This document shows positions 42,519 through 50,912 of a stretch of DNA of 64,000 nt, piece after piece (position 1 is the first letter of the stretch; every line of letters starts with the position of its first letter). Below the pieces are notes generated by a model that ran no database searches, was not told the origin of the DNA, and was given only the letters and a program-made list of their open reading frames with translations. The translations under genes were made by a program, and so were the position numbers. This DNA comes from Microbacterium sp. Root61 (GTDB taxonomy: Bacteria; Actinomycetota; Actinomycetes; Actinomycetales; Microbacteriaceae), in assembly GCF_001427525.1 (NCBI RefSeq), contig NZ_LMGU01000001.1:3417713-3481712 (forward strand), written 5' to 3'.

Positions 42519-43262
42519 TCAGAGCAAGGGATGCCTCCGCCTCAGGATCACGCGCTGTACCAGCGTCCAGGCGACGGTCACGGTGAGATAAAGCGTGGCC
42601 GCGAGGGGCACGAACATCGCGAAGACCGCCGTGGAGAACTGGAGTGCGCCGACGAGCCTCGTGGTGGCGATTCCGGTCAGGCCTGCGGCATCCACGGCCA
42701 AGACAGGAGGACGGAAGGCCCGTCGCGTCACTTCGGCGACCACCGCGATGGCGACCAGCAGCACACCGAAAACGGCCACGGTGGCGAGTGTGACGGTGCC
42801 GCCGGCCACCGCGCCGACCAGGCTGGTCCCCAGCGTCACGCCGAAGAGCTGCTCGCCGAGGAGCGTATTGGCCGTTCCGCCGATGATCGGATGCAAGAAC
42901 AGGGCATAGACGACGCCCACGACCGGGGCTTGGATCAGCAGCGGCAGGCAGCCGGCGAGGGGCGACGCGTTCTCGTTCGCGTAGAGCCTCATCGTTTCGC
43001 GCTGCAACCGCTCAGGGTCGCCCTTGTGCCGCTGCTGCAGCGCCCGCAGCTGCGGGGCCAGGCGGCTGCGCGTCTGCTCGGCTTTCGCCTGTGCGATCCC
43101 GACGGGTATGAGCGCGCTGCGCACGATGATCGTGAGCAGAACGACGGATGCCGCGGCCGCAGAGGCGCCGGCCAAAGGTTCGAGCAGGGTGGCGAGCCAC
43201 ATGAGGAAGGAGTAGGCCGCGTTGAGGATCGCGGCGATCGGGGGAAAGGCGTACAGGTCCAT
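42519..43262 (-). CDS. Short YidC/Oxa1-family membrane insertase
   Basis: A 247-residue protein, much shorter than housekeeping YidC and without its large periplasmic domain. AAASVVLLTIIVRSALIPVG, then AQAKAEQTRSRLAPQLRALQ and NASPLAGCLPLLIQAPVVGVV hold the Oxa1 core with the conserved Arg in the first long helix. It should insert or fold membrane proteins. The start ATG 43262 is weakly supported and GTG starts upstream (to 43310) are possible. It lies next to a DUF6412-type gene in the same direction, an arrangement I know from other actinobacteria. Confidence 0.8.
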   Translation of the reverse strand: MDLYAFPPIAAILNAAYSFLMWLATLLEPLAGASAAAASVVLLTIIVRSALIPVGIAQAKAEQTRSRLAPQLRALQQRHKGDPERLQRETMRLYANENASPLAGCLPLLIQAPVVGVVYALFLHPIIGGTANTLLGEQLFGVTLGTSLVGAVAGGTVTLATVAVFGVLLVAIAVVAEVTRRAFRPPVLAVDAAGLTGIATTRLVGALQFSTAVFAMFVPLAATLYLTVTVAWTLVQRVILRRRHPLL

Positions 43263-43328
43263 GGGTGTCCATTCGTCGATGTCGGTGGCGGCAGGCAGCC
43301 GCGACGACACCGAGGGACACGAAGGAGC

Positions 43329-43346
43329 GCCCCGCTACAGCGGGGC
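43329..43346. repeat. Short hairpin between the DUF6412-like and YidC genes
   Basis: GCCCCGC-taca-GCGGGGC, a perfect 7-bp stem with a 4-nt loop, in the gap before the YidC start on the minus strand. Confidence 0.45.
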
Positions 43347-43359
43347 AGGTGTCACCGGG

Positions 43360-43650
43360 CTACGCGGCTGAAGCCGCGAGACCGGGAGCGCGTGGACGCG
43401 GGTGGCCCGGGGCATCCGGATCACTCTGCGCGAGCAGCGTGGAGACGTCGATCGCCCGCCGCGGGTGCGGCGATGATCCGATCGCCGACGCCGGCAGTTC
43501 GACGGCGCAGAGCGCGAGGGCGAGGAGGGCGACGGTGGCGAGTGCAGCGGCGGCCAACGCCAGTGCCGTCGATTCGGTCGCGGTGGTGGCGCCGAGAACG
43601 CTCGGGAGAAGGCGCAGGAGTGTGCCGGCTGACTCGAGCACACGCACCAC
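43360..43650 (-). CDS. DUF6412-like small membrane protein
   Basis: A 96-residue protein with two hydrophobic stretches in residues 15-55 and a C-terminal SDPDAPGHPRPRAPG, which resembles the DUF6412 family seen beside short YidC genes in actinobacteria. It is transcribed towards the YidC-like gene, 97 nt ahead of it. The start may be GTG 43650, 43647 or 43641; all have weak ribosome sites. Function unknown. Confidence 0.6.
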   Translation of the reverse strand: MVRVLESAGTLLRLLPSVLGATTATESTALALAAAALATVALLALALCAVELPASAIGSSPHPRRAIDVSTLLAQSDPDAPGHPRPRAPGLAASAA

Positions 43651-43724
43651 CTCATTCCCTGTGGACGATTCACGCTAACACCGCGCCGACCCGCGAGGTG
43701 TTCAGCCCTGTGGAGGCACGCGCT

Positions 43725-43768
43725 AGCAACCGAAGTTGCTCACGCGGGCCAAGCAACGTAGGTTGCTT
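43725..43768. promoter_or_regulatory. Twin operator overlapping a leaderless promoter of the HTH/Clp-N pair
   Basis: AGCAAC-cgaa-GTTGCT (43725-43740) and AAGCAAC-gtag-GTTGCTT (43751-43768) are perfect palindromes with centres 27 bp apart. TTGCTC (43736-43741) and TAGGTT (43759-43764) are 17 bp apart, and TAGGTT ends 6 nt before ATG 43771. So one palindrome covers the -35 and the other the -10, as for self-repression. Confidence 0.7.
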
Positions 43769-43770
43769 GT

Positions 43771-44016
43771 ATGACCGGTCCGAATCTCGCCGCGGTGGCG
43801 GCGAACACGGACGATCCGCGAGTGGGCCTGCGTGCGATCGTCTCGCTGCGTGCCCTCGCCGACGCCCTGGAGCTCCGGCAGGTCGAGGCCGCGCTGCGCG
43901 CAGGAATGAGCTGGCTCGAGATCGCGGATGCGCTCGGCGTGACGCGTCAGGCCGTCCACAAGAAGTACGCCAAACGCATCGATCCCACGATCCCCGTCCC
44001 CAGGAGAACGCCATGA
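43771..44016 (+). CDS. Small HTH protein, likely auto-regulator
   Basis: An 81-residue protein that is one helix-turn-helix unit: AALRAGMSWLEIADALGVTRQAVHKKYAKR. It ends in a basic tail. The twin palindromes on its own promoter are probably its targets. The next gene overlaps its stop (ATGA), so the pair forms a two-gene autoregulated operon. Proteins of this size next to Clp-N-domain genes occur in actinobacteria; ligands are unknown. Confidence 0.8.
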   Translation: MTGPNLAAVAANTDDPRVGLRAIVSLRALADALELRQVEAALRAGMSWLEIADALGVTRQAVHKKYAKRIDPTIPVPRRTP

Positions 44017-45011
44017 CTTCCTTCCTGACAGCCGCAGCGACGATGCAGACTCTGTCGCTTGCCGCGATGGAGGAGGCCTCGCGGCGCGGTCAACGCGATG
44101 CCGATCTGGAGCACCTGTTCCTCGCCCTCGTCATCAGCGATCGGGCCGCCGGCCAGGCGCTCCGCTCGGCCGGAATCACCCTCGATCGGGCACGCGACGC
44201 CGTCGAGGCGCTGCACGCGGCGCAGCTGGAGAGCATCGGTATCGCCCCGGGAGAACCTCTTGCCGGCCCCATCGTGTTCCACGAGACCAGTGGGTATGAG
44301 TGGACTCCTCGCGCCATGAAGGTTCTGCAGCGCGCGGGTCGGAAGCGCGGAGGGGACGCGTCGGACGTGCTCCGGGAGCTGCTGATCGAGCCGAGCGGCC
44401 TCGTCGACGACCTGCTGCAGCGGCTCGGCACGTCGAGGGCCGAGGTGTCGGCCGCTCTCGCCGACCAAGACCGTCCCGAGGCGCCTTCGAAACCGGACCC
44501 TCGGTGGTCGCGCGGCGCGGTCGTCAGTCGTGCGGAAGCCTTCGTCCCCGCGGACATCGAAGAGGTGTGGGCGCTGCTTGCCGATCCCGCTCGTATGCCG
44601 GAATGGAACCCCGCCGTGGGGTCGGTCGCCGCACGTGCGAACGGTGACGGGCTGGAATCAACCTACGGACCCACCTGGTGGGCTTTCGTCCGCACTCACC
44701 GCCCGGACGGCAAGGAGCTGCGCGTCAAGGAGCAGTACCGGAGGCGCCTCGTGACGCTCGTCACAGTCGAGCAGTCGCGTCGTATCGCCTGGCGCACAAC
44801 CTTCCCGGACGCGAAGCGGGCGAATGCCCACCTCCTGGAGATCGAACTCGTCCCGACCGTCGGCGGGACACAACTGCAGCTGGTCGACTCCTGGACGCGA
44901 CGGGGCGGATGGCGAACGATCGCCCTGTGGCCGCTCCGCCCGATCCAGCGATTCCTCACCTGGGTCACACTGTTTCAGACGGCTGCCGGGATCAGCCGCG
45001 CGTTCCGCTGA
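44013..45011 (+). CDS. Clp N-domain protein fused to an SRPBCC domain
   Basis: A 332-residue protein. Residues 1-140 form a Clp-N repeat region (AAMEEASRRGQRDADLEHLF, LALVISDRAAGQALRSAGIT) similar to the N-domain of ClpC/ClpA; a short acidic linker follows, and residues 175-332 form an SRPBCC (START/polyketide cyclase) fold (VPADIEEVWALLADPARMPE, then WNPAVGSV). It has no AAA+ module, so it is not an unfoldase. It might be a substrate adaptor, with the SRPBCC part binding a hydrophobic ligand. The operon is controlled by the tandem palindromes upstream. Convergent with the methyltransferase remnant. Confidence 0.82.
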   Translation: MTSFLTAAATMQTLSLAAMEEASRRGQRDADLEHLFLALVISDRAAGQALRSAGITLDRARDAVEALHAAQLESIGIAPGEPLAGPIVFHETSGYEWTPRAMKVLQRAGRKRGGDASDVLRELLIEPSGLVDDLLQRLGTSRAEVSAALADQDRPEAPSKPDPRWSRGAVVSRAEAFVPADIEEVWALLADPARMPEWNPAVGSVAARANGDGLESTYGPTWWAFVRTHRPDGKELRVKEQYRRRLVTLVTVEQSRRIAWRTTFPDAKRANAHLLEIELVPTVGGTQLQLVDSWTRRGGWRTIALWPLRPIQRFLTWVTLFQTAAGISRAFR

Positions 45012-45028
45012 AGTTCACGCGACCGGCG

Positions 45029-45669
45029 TCATGCCCGGCGTGCGAGCACGAATCCCTGGGCATGCTGCTCATCTGACCGCGCGGCGCGATCGAGGCGGGT
45101 GTCGACGGCGAACCCGGACGAGGTGAGCGCAGCGGCGACGTACGGCGTGTGGTGCAGGAACGCGCGCAGTTCCACGTCGTGCCCGTAAGGACGCGAGGGG
45201 ATGCGGCCACCGATGCCCACCTGGTAGCCCAGCAGCACGAGCCCACCGGACGGAGGACCCGGAAGAACTCGGAGAACGCGGCGTCGAGGTCGTGCGGGGG
45301 CGTGTGGATGATCGAGTACCAGGCGAGGACGCCATCGAACTGTGCGTCATCCACAGGGAGCCGCGCGAGTTCGCCCTCCAGGAGGACGGTATCCGGATGC
45401 GCGGCGCGCGCCCGGTCGAGCATCGCGGGGGAGAGGTCGACGCCGGTGACCGTGAGGTCGCCACCCAGGGAATGCAGATGCCCGATCATCCGGCCGGTGC
45501 CGCACCCCGCATCCAGGACCGCCGCCGGGCCGCCGAGCTGTTGCACGAAGTGGCCGATCATCGCGAGATCGAGGTCGGCTTCGTACCGGGTGTCGGGCAG
45601 CAGCTGCGCGTATTTCGCGGCGACCACGTCGTACGCGTCGCGGGTCTGAGCGGTGAGGGCGTCGTCCAC
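45029..45669 (-). pseudogene. Class I SAM methyltransferase, frameshifted
   Basis: The first part, 45669 to about 45250, reads like a SAM-dependent methyltransferase: GGPAAVLDAGCGTGRMIGHL (motif I), LTVTGVDLSPAML, FDGVLAWYSIIHTPPHD and EFFRVLRP. At about 45246-45249 one base appears missing in a G run: after RP the frame goes to VGSCCW, while the next frame gives GGLVLLGYQVG and runs to a stop at 45029 (ARRA end). One inserted base restores a normal 200-residue enzyme. Either it is a real pseudogene or a sequencing error in the homopolymer. It is convergent with the Clp-N gene, 17 nt apart. Confidence 0.75.
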
Positions 45670-45780
45670 AGCTCGACCCTAGCCACCGGCTGAGACTGCT
45701 CGGCGACGTTCATGCCGACATCACCGATCCGCGCAGGTCCCGTCGGAGGAGGCGGGGAGCCCCGAGTCTCGCCGAACTGA

Positions 45781-45832
45781 GAATCGGCGCCGCGTCTGAG
45801 AATCACGTGATTCTCGCGCGCGACGCCGATTC
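45781..45832. repeat. Nested palindrome in intergenic DNA
   Basis: GAATCGGCG (45781-45789) pairs with CGCCGATTC (45824-45832), and inside it GAGAATCACGTGATTCTC (45798-45815) is a perfect 18-bp palindrome. It lies between the methyltransferase start and the NmrA-type gene end. It has no open frame and resembles a REP-like element. Confidence 0.65.
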
Positions 45833-45856
45833 CCGGTGCAGAAGCGGGGTGTCGGG

Positions 45857-46711
45857 TCAGGCGATCGCGCGCAGTCCGTCGACGAGCGGCGTGGTCGGGC
45901 GGCCGATCAGTCGCGCCAGCGTGCCGTCGGTGTCGGCCAGGGCGCCGCCGCGGATGCCGGCATCCAGCGCCGTCACGAACCCGGCGGTCCCGGCATCCAG
46001 GCCCGCCGCTTCCAGCGCTGCCCCGTGCTCCTCAGAGGAGAGCGCGACATACTCCACCGGGCGACCGGTGACCTCGGTGAGCGCGACCGCGAGGTCGTCG
46101 TATGCCCAGGCGACGTCGCCGCCGAGCTCATAGACCTGCCCGATGTGGCCGTCCTCGAGGAGGACCACGGCCGCCGCTTCGGCGAAGTCGGCGCGGTTGG
46201 CCGACGCGACGCGACCCGCGCCGACGCTGGCGGCGACGGTGCCCGTCTCGGCCGCGCGGGCGACGTCTGCGGCGTAGTTCTCGGTGTACCAGTTGTTGCG
46301 CAGGATCACGGCGGGAAGGCCCGCGGCGGCGATGGCCTCCTCGGTGGCCTTGTGCTCGGGCGCGAGTACGAGATCGCTGGTCGTCGCCTTCGGGGCGCTG
46401 GTGTAGACGAACTTGGCCACGCCTGCGGCTTTGGCGGCGTCGATCACGGCCTGGTGCTGCGCGGCGCGACGGCCGACCTCGGAGCCGGAGACGAGGAGGA
46501 CGGCGTCGACGCCCTCGACAGCGGCGGCGATCGTCGCGGGGTCGTTGTAGTCGAGCGCGACGACGCGGATGCCGCGATCGGCGAGGTCGGCGGCCTTCGG
46601 CACATCGCGGGCACCGGCCACGATGGACTGCGGCTCGGCGCCGCGCGCGAGGAGGCTGTCGATGACGAGGCGGCCGAGCTGACCGGTGGCACCGGTGACG
46701 AGAGTGGTCAT
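45857..46711 (-). CDS. NmrA/QorB-like NAD(P)H-binding oxidoreductase
   Basis: A 284-residue atypical short-chain dehydrogenase: TLVTGATGQLGRLVIDSLLA is the GxxGxxG NAD(P) motif, VRNNWYTENY-like VILRNNWYTENYAADV and GGDVAWAYDDLAVALTEVTG are typical for QorB/NmrA-type quinone reductases. It reduces quinones or senses NADP state. ATG 46711 has a ribosome site (AGGA). It is divergent from an HxlR regulator, a pairing seen repeatedly in bacteria where the regulator responds to quinone or electrophile stress. Confidence 0.88.
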   Translation of the reverse strand: MTTLVTGATGQLGRLVIDSLLARGAEPQSIVAGARDVPKAADLADRGIRVVALDYNDPATIAAAVEGVDAVLLVSGSEVGRRAAQHQAVIDAAKAAGVAKFVYTSAPKATTSDLVLAPEHKATEEAIAAAGLPAVILRNNWYTENYAADVARAAETGTVAASVGAGRVASANRADFAEAAAVVLLEDGHIGQVYELGGDVAWAYDDLAVALTEVTGRPVEYVALSSEEHGAALEAAGLDAGTAGFVTALDAGIRGGALADTDGTLARLIGRPTTPLVDGLRAIA

Positions 46712-46781
46712 GAGGAGTCCTTTCCTGGACGGATCACTCCACACAACCTCCGGTCGGCTCATAAACCTTCCCAACCGGCGA

Positions 46782-46807
46782 TACCCACTTTGTCGTAAGG
46801 TACCCAC
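46782..46807. promoter_or_regulatory. HxlR operator candidate and leaderless promoter
   Basis: TACCCAC occurs twice (46782-46788 and 46801-46807) with a 19-bp period in the divergent gap. TAAGGT (46796-46801) ends 6 nt before ATG 46808, so the second copy lies between the -10 and the start. Confidence 0.5.
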
Positions 46808-47170
46808 ATGAAGGTGAGTTTTGCGCAGATCAAGGCATCGTCGACAGGCGCCTTCACCGAGGGATGCCCCACCCGGGTCGTCCTCGACCACATCATGAGC
46901 AAGTGGGGCGTGCTCGTCCTCGCCTCGCTGTCCGACGGCACGCGGCGCTGGGGCGAGCTGCGCCGCGAAATCGACGGCATCAGCGAGAAGATGCTCGCGT
47001 CGACCCTGCGCACGCTCACGGCGGACGGTCTCGTGCATCGCGAGTCGTTCCCGACGGTGCCGCCGCACGTCGAGTACAGCCTCACTCCGCTGGGTCGCGA
47101 CCTCATGGAACGGATGCTGCCGCTCGTCGAGTGGGTTGCCGACAACTCCGACCGGATGCTGGCCGACTGA
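46808..47170 (+). CDS. HxlR-family transcriptional regulator
   Basis: A 120-residue winged-helix protein. CPTRVVLDHIMSKWGVLVLA has the conserved cysteine near residue 20, then RRWGELRREIDGISEKMLAS, and EYSLTPLGRDLMERMLPLVE at the end, the HxlR fingerprint. Some family members sense electrophiles or disulfide stress through that cysteine. It is divergent from the NmrA-type quinone reductase and probably represses it. Confidence 0.92.
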   Translation: MKVSFAQIKASSTGAFTEGCPTRVVLDHIMSKWGVLVLASLSDGTRRWGELRREIDGISEKMLASTLRTLTADGLVHRESFPTVPPHVEYSLTPLGRDLMERMLPLVEWVADNSDRMLAD

Positions 47171-47237
47171 CGTTTGGCTGACGGGCGGCGTTCCTGGCAC
47201 AGTGATTCAATCGGTGTTTGCCCAGTCGGAGGTCTAC

Positions 47238-48671
47238 GTGTCGGAAGTCGGTAAGTCAGGACTGTCTCCAGAAGGCTTCTCCGCGGCGGTCGCGTCGCTG
47301 AGCTCCCCGGATGCGGTCGCGTCTCCCTTCGGAGAGCTGCGTTTCTTCGACGGGGTGCCACTGCCGGAGACGGTGGCGTCGGCGTACGACGCGCTCGATC
47401 TGATGCGTGGGATCGAGGTGTTCCTCAACTCGGTGCCGGGCGCATCGTTGGTCGCGTTTCGACGAGGCCTGCGGGATGCCGGAGTCGACTCGCCGAGGGT
47501 CATCGGAATCACCGATCCGCGCGCGAACTCGGGATCTCTCGCTCTGACCCCGAACACGGAGACCACCTACGGCACGACCATGCTGGATCTGCGGGCATGG
47601 GGCCCGACCGTCATCGAAGCGCCGCCGGAGTCGTTGTGCGTGGTGGATGACTTCTGGTTCCGATACGTGGCAGACATGGGCATTGCGGGGCCCGACCGCG
47701 GCGCCGGCGGAAAGTACCTGTTCCTCCCGCCCGGATACGACGGCGAGATCCCCGAGGGCTACTTCGTCTTCCGTTCGCCCACGTTCACGAACTTCGTCGT
47801 GCTCCGGGCGCTGGGAGGCGTGCCGGCGATGAAGACCACCAGGATCTATCCGCTGGCCGAAGCATCCGCACCCGAGCCGAACACGTTCGTGAATCTGGCC
47901 GAGCGCGTGGTGAACACTGTCCACGCCAACGACTTCACGTTCTTCGAAGAGGTCGCCGACCTCGTCGAGGAAGAGCCGACGGACGCACTCGATGCCGAAC
48001 GCGCCGGCCAGCTCGCCGCGATCGGCATCGTGGCCGGGCAGCCGTTCGCCCCCGATGACCGACTCCGGCGGATCCTCGAGCAGGCCGCCTTCATCGGGGC
48101 CGGGATCGCGCGCGTGCTCGCCTATGCCCCTCGGGATCCGGAAGCTTCGTTGTACGGGTCGTGGCTGAACGCGTTCGTGGGCGGCGACTACGAGTTCCTC
48201 CGCAACGGCGCACGCCTGCTGGACGCGCGCACACAGTTCCACTACATCGCGACGGTGATCACGCCGGCCATGGCGCATGCCCAGATCGGCGCCGGATCTG
48301 CATACGCCTACACGGTGCGGGATGCGAACGGCGACATCCTGGACGGCGCGAGGAACTATCGGTTCCACGTCGACCCGAATCCGCCGGCGAAGAACTTCTG
48401 GGCGGTCGACGTGTACGACACGCAGACGCGCTCGCTCATCGTCGTGCCCTCCAGGCCCTCGCCCGCGGTGGCGAGCAACGACGGCGCGGTCCAGGCGAAC
48501 GACGACGGATCCTACGATCTCTACTTCGGTCCCACGGCGCCCGAAGGGAAAGAAGCGAACTGGGTCGAGACCGTGCCCGGCAAGGCATGGTTCCCGATGT
48601 TCCGCGCCTATGGGCCACTCGAGGCGTGGTTCGATCAGACGTGGCGGCTCAACGAGTTCGAGCCGATCTAG
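47238..48671 (+). CDS. DUF1254/DUF1214 domain protein
   Basis: A 477-residue protein. The N-terminal half has YDALDLMRGIEVFLNSVPGA, TPNTETTYGTTMLDLRAWGP and PEGYFVFRSPTFTNFVVLRA (DUF1254); the C-terminal half has NPPAKNFWAVDVYDTQTRSL and ANWVETVPGKAWFPMFRAYG, ending PLEAWFDQTWRLNEFEPI (DUF1214). Function is unknown. There is no signal peptide at the chosen start, although many relatives are exported. GTG 47238 is chosen since GGAGG lies 5 nt before it; the frame is open to 47136 inside hxlR. Confidence 0.85.
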   Translation: MSEVGKSGLSPEGFSAAVASLSSPDAVASPFGELRFFDGVPLPETVASAYDALDLMRGIEVFLNSVPGASLVAFRRGLRDAGVDSPRVIGITDPRANSGSLALTPNTETTYGTTMLDLRAWGPTVIEAPPESLCVVDDFWFRYVADMGIAGPDRGAGGKYLFLPPGYDGEIPEGYFVFRSPTFTNFVVLRALGGVPAMKTTRIYPLAEASAPEPNTFVNLAERVVNTVHANDFTFFEEVADLVEEEPTDALDAERAGQLAAIGIVAGQPFAPDDRLRRILEQAAFIGAGIARVLAYAPRDPEASLYGSWLNAFVGGDYEFLRNGARLLDARTQFHYIATVITPAMAHAQIGAGSAYAYTVRDANGDILDGARNYRFHVDPNPPAKNFWAVDVYDTQTRSLIVVPSRPSPAVASNDGAVQANDDGSYDLYFGPTAPEGKEANWVETVPGKAWFPMFRAYGPLEAWFDQTWRLNEFEPI

Positions 48672-48715
48672 GGGAGCGCCACCACCCCGTTCACCTTCCG
48701 CTCCCGGACACGTGG

Positions 48716-48721
48716 TAGACC
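48716..48721 (+). promoter_or_regulatory. Probable -10 box, leaderless promoter of the RpiR gene
   Basis: TAGACC ends 6 nt before ATG 48728. Confidence 0.45.
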
Positions 48722-48727
48722 CGAGCC

Positions 48728-49609
48728 ATGAAAGAACGAATCGCCGAGCCGCCCGTCGGTGGAACGATCGATCACATCCTCTCGGTGCTGCCGTCGCTGG
48801 TGCCCAGCGCGCAGCGGGCGGCGCGCATCTGCGCCGAGCGACCGGAGGACGTCGTCGACATGTCGGGGGCGGACCTCGCCGAAGCGGCCGGAACCTCCGC
48901 CGCATCCGTGAGCCGCATGAGCCAGGCGCTCGGGTTCCGCAGCTTCCAGCACCTGCGTCTCCTGCTCGTGCGGGATCTGGGTGCTGCGGCCCGGCGTGAG
49001 GCGAACCCGGCGGGCGGGACCGAGGGCTGGCTGCACACCCTGGCCGACGGCGCCGCCGGCGTCCTGCAGACCTCTCTCGCGTCGGTGGATCCGGCGGTGT
49101 TCGATGCCGCCGCAGACGCGATCGCCGCGGCATCCCGCGTGCTCGTCGCCGGCACCGGCGGCTCCGCTCCGGCGGCTCAGGCCGCCGCGTTCGGCTTCGT
49201 GATGAACGGCCGCCCGTGCGAGGCGCCCAGCGACGGCGTCGTCCAGCAGCTCACCGCGCGCGTCCTCGGCCCGAACGACGTCTGCCTGGTCGTCAGCTCG
49301 AGCGGCGGCAACGGGGTGACCCTCGCGGTGGCCGCCGCCGCCGCGGAGGCCGGGGCCACCGTGATCGGCGTCACGAGCTTCGCGCGGGCCCCGCTGGCCG
49401 AGCATGCGACCCACCTCCTGATCGCCGGCGCGCGCTTCCAGGCGTGGGACCGGGGGATGGCGGGCAGCGTGCTGGTGCAGCATCTGCTGCTCTCGGCCCT
49501 GCAGATGGCGGTCGCGGAGCGGATGAAGGATGCCGCGGAGCACGCGCAGGCCGCAGTCCGCGACGAGGTCGTCGGACTGGTCGCGGAGGACCGTGCCGGG
49601 GGTCGGTGA
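48728..49609 (+). CDS. MurR/RpiR-family regulator with SIS domain
   Basis: A 293-residue regulator. The N-terminal helix-turn-helix is the RpiR kind (MSGADLAEAAGTSAASVSRM, SQALGFRSFQHLRLLL), and the C-terminal SIS domain has VLVAGTGGSAPAAQAAAFGF and VCLVVSSSGGNGVTLAVAAA for binding a phosphorylated sugar or similar ligand. It sits just ahead of the importer operon it most likely controls, 132 nt upstream of the ATPase gene. The gap holds two inverted repeats. RpiR proteins mostly sense sugar phosphates. Confidence 0.88.
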   Translation: MKERIAEPPVGGTIDHILSVLPSLVPSAQRAARICAERPEDVVDMSGADLAEAAGTSAASVSRMSQALGFRSFQHLRLLLVRDLGAAARREANPAGGTEGWLHTLADGAAGVLQTSLASVDPAVFDAAADAIAAASRVLVAGTGGSAPAAQAAAFGFVMNGRPCEAPSDGVVQQLTARVLGPNDVCLVVSSSGGNGVTLAVAAAAAEAGATVIGVTSFARAPLAEHATHLLIAGARFQAWDRGMAGSVLVQHLLLSALQMAVAERMKDAAEHAQAAVRDEVVGLVAEDRAGGR

Positions 49610-49679
49610 CGACGTTTCCCTGGCAACCGCGTTCCGTTGAGGCGCAGTTTCCTTGCAATTCACTTCCACATCGTTGAAT

Positions 49680-49692
49680 CGCTTCGCAAGCG
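49680..49692. promoter_or_regulatory. RpiR operator candidate 1
   Basis: CGCTT-cgc-AAGCG, a 5-bp palindrome extended by imperfect A/T pairs on both sides, 50 nt upstream of the ATPase start. Confidence 0.4.
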
Positions 49693-49719
49693 GATTTCAC
49701 GGGATCGCCCCGCTAAGTA

Positions 49720-49740
49720 AGTCGCTTGCGGAAAGCGACT
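49720..49740. promoter_or_regulatory. RpiR operator candidate 2 or ribosome-site hairpin
   Basis: AGTCGCTT-gcgga-AAGCGACT, a perfect 8-bp stem with a 5-nt loop that ends 1 nt before ATG 49742. It shares CGCTT/AAGCG arms with candidate 1. The ribosome site GGAAAG is in the loop and right arm, so it could also block translation. Confidence 0.5.
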
Positions 49741-49741
49741 C

Positions 49742-50875
<1,134 letters not shown>

Positions 50876-50912
50876 CATCTCCCACCCTCAACACACCTGG
50901 AGAACACCGCAC

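Noticed and set aside
43725-43768. Palindromes as a transposon end
   Set aside because: They fit a promoter with correct -35/-10 spacing and are the operator type expected for the adjacent HTH; no transposase nearby.
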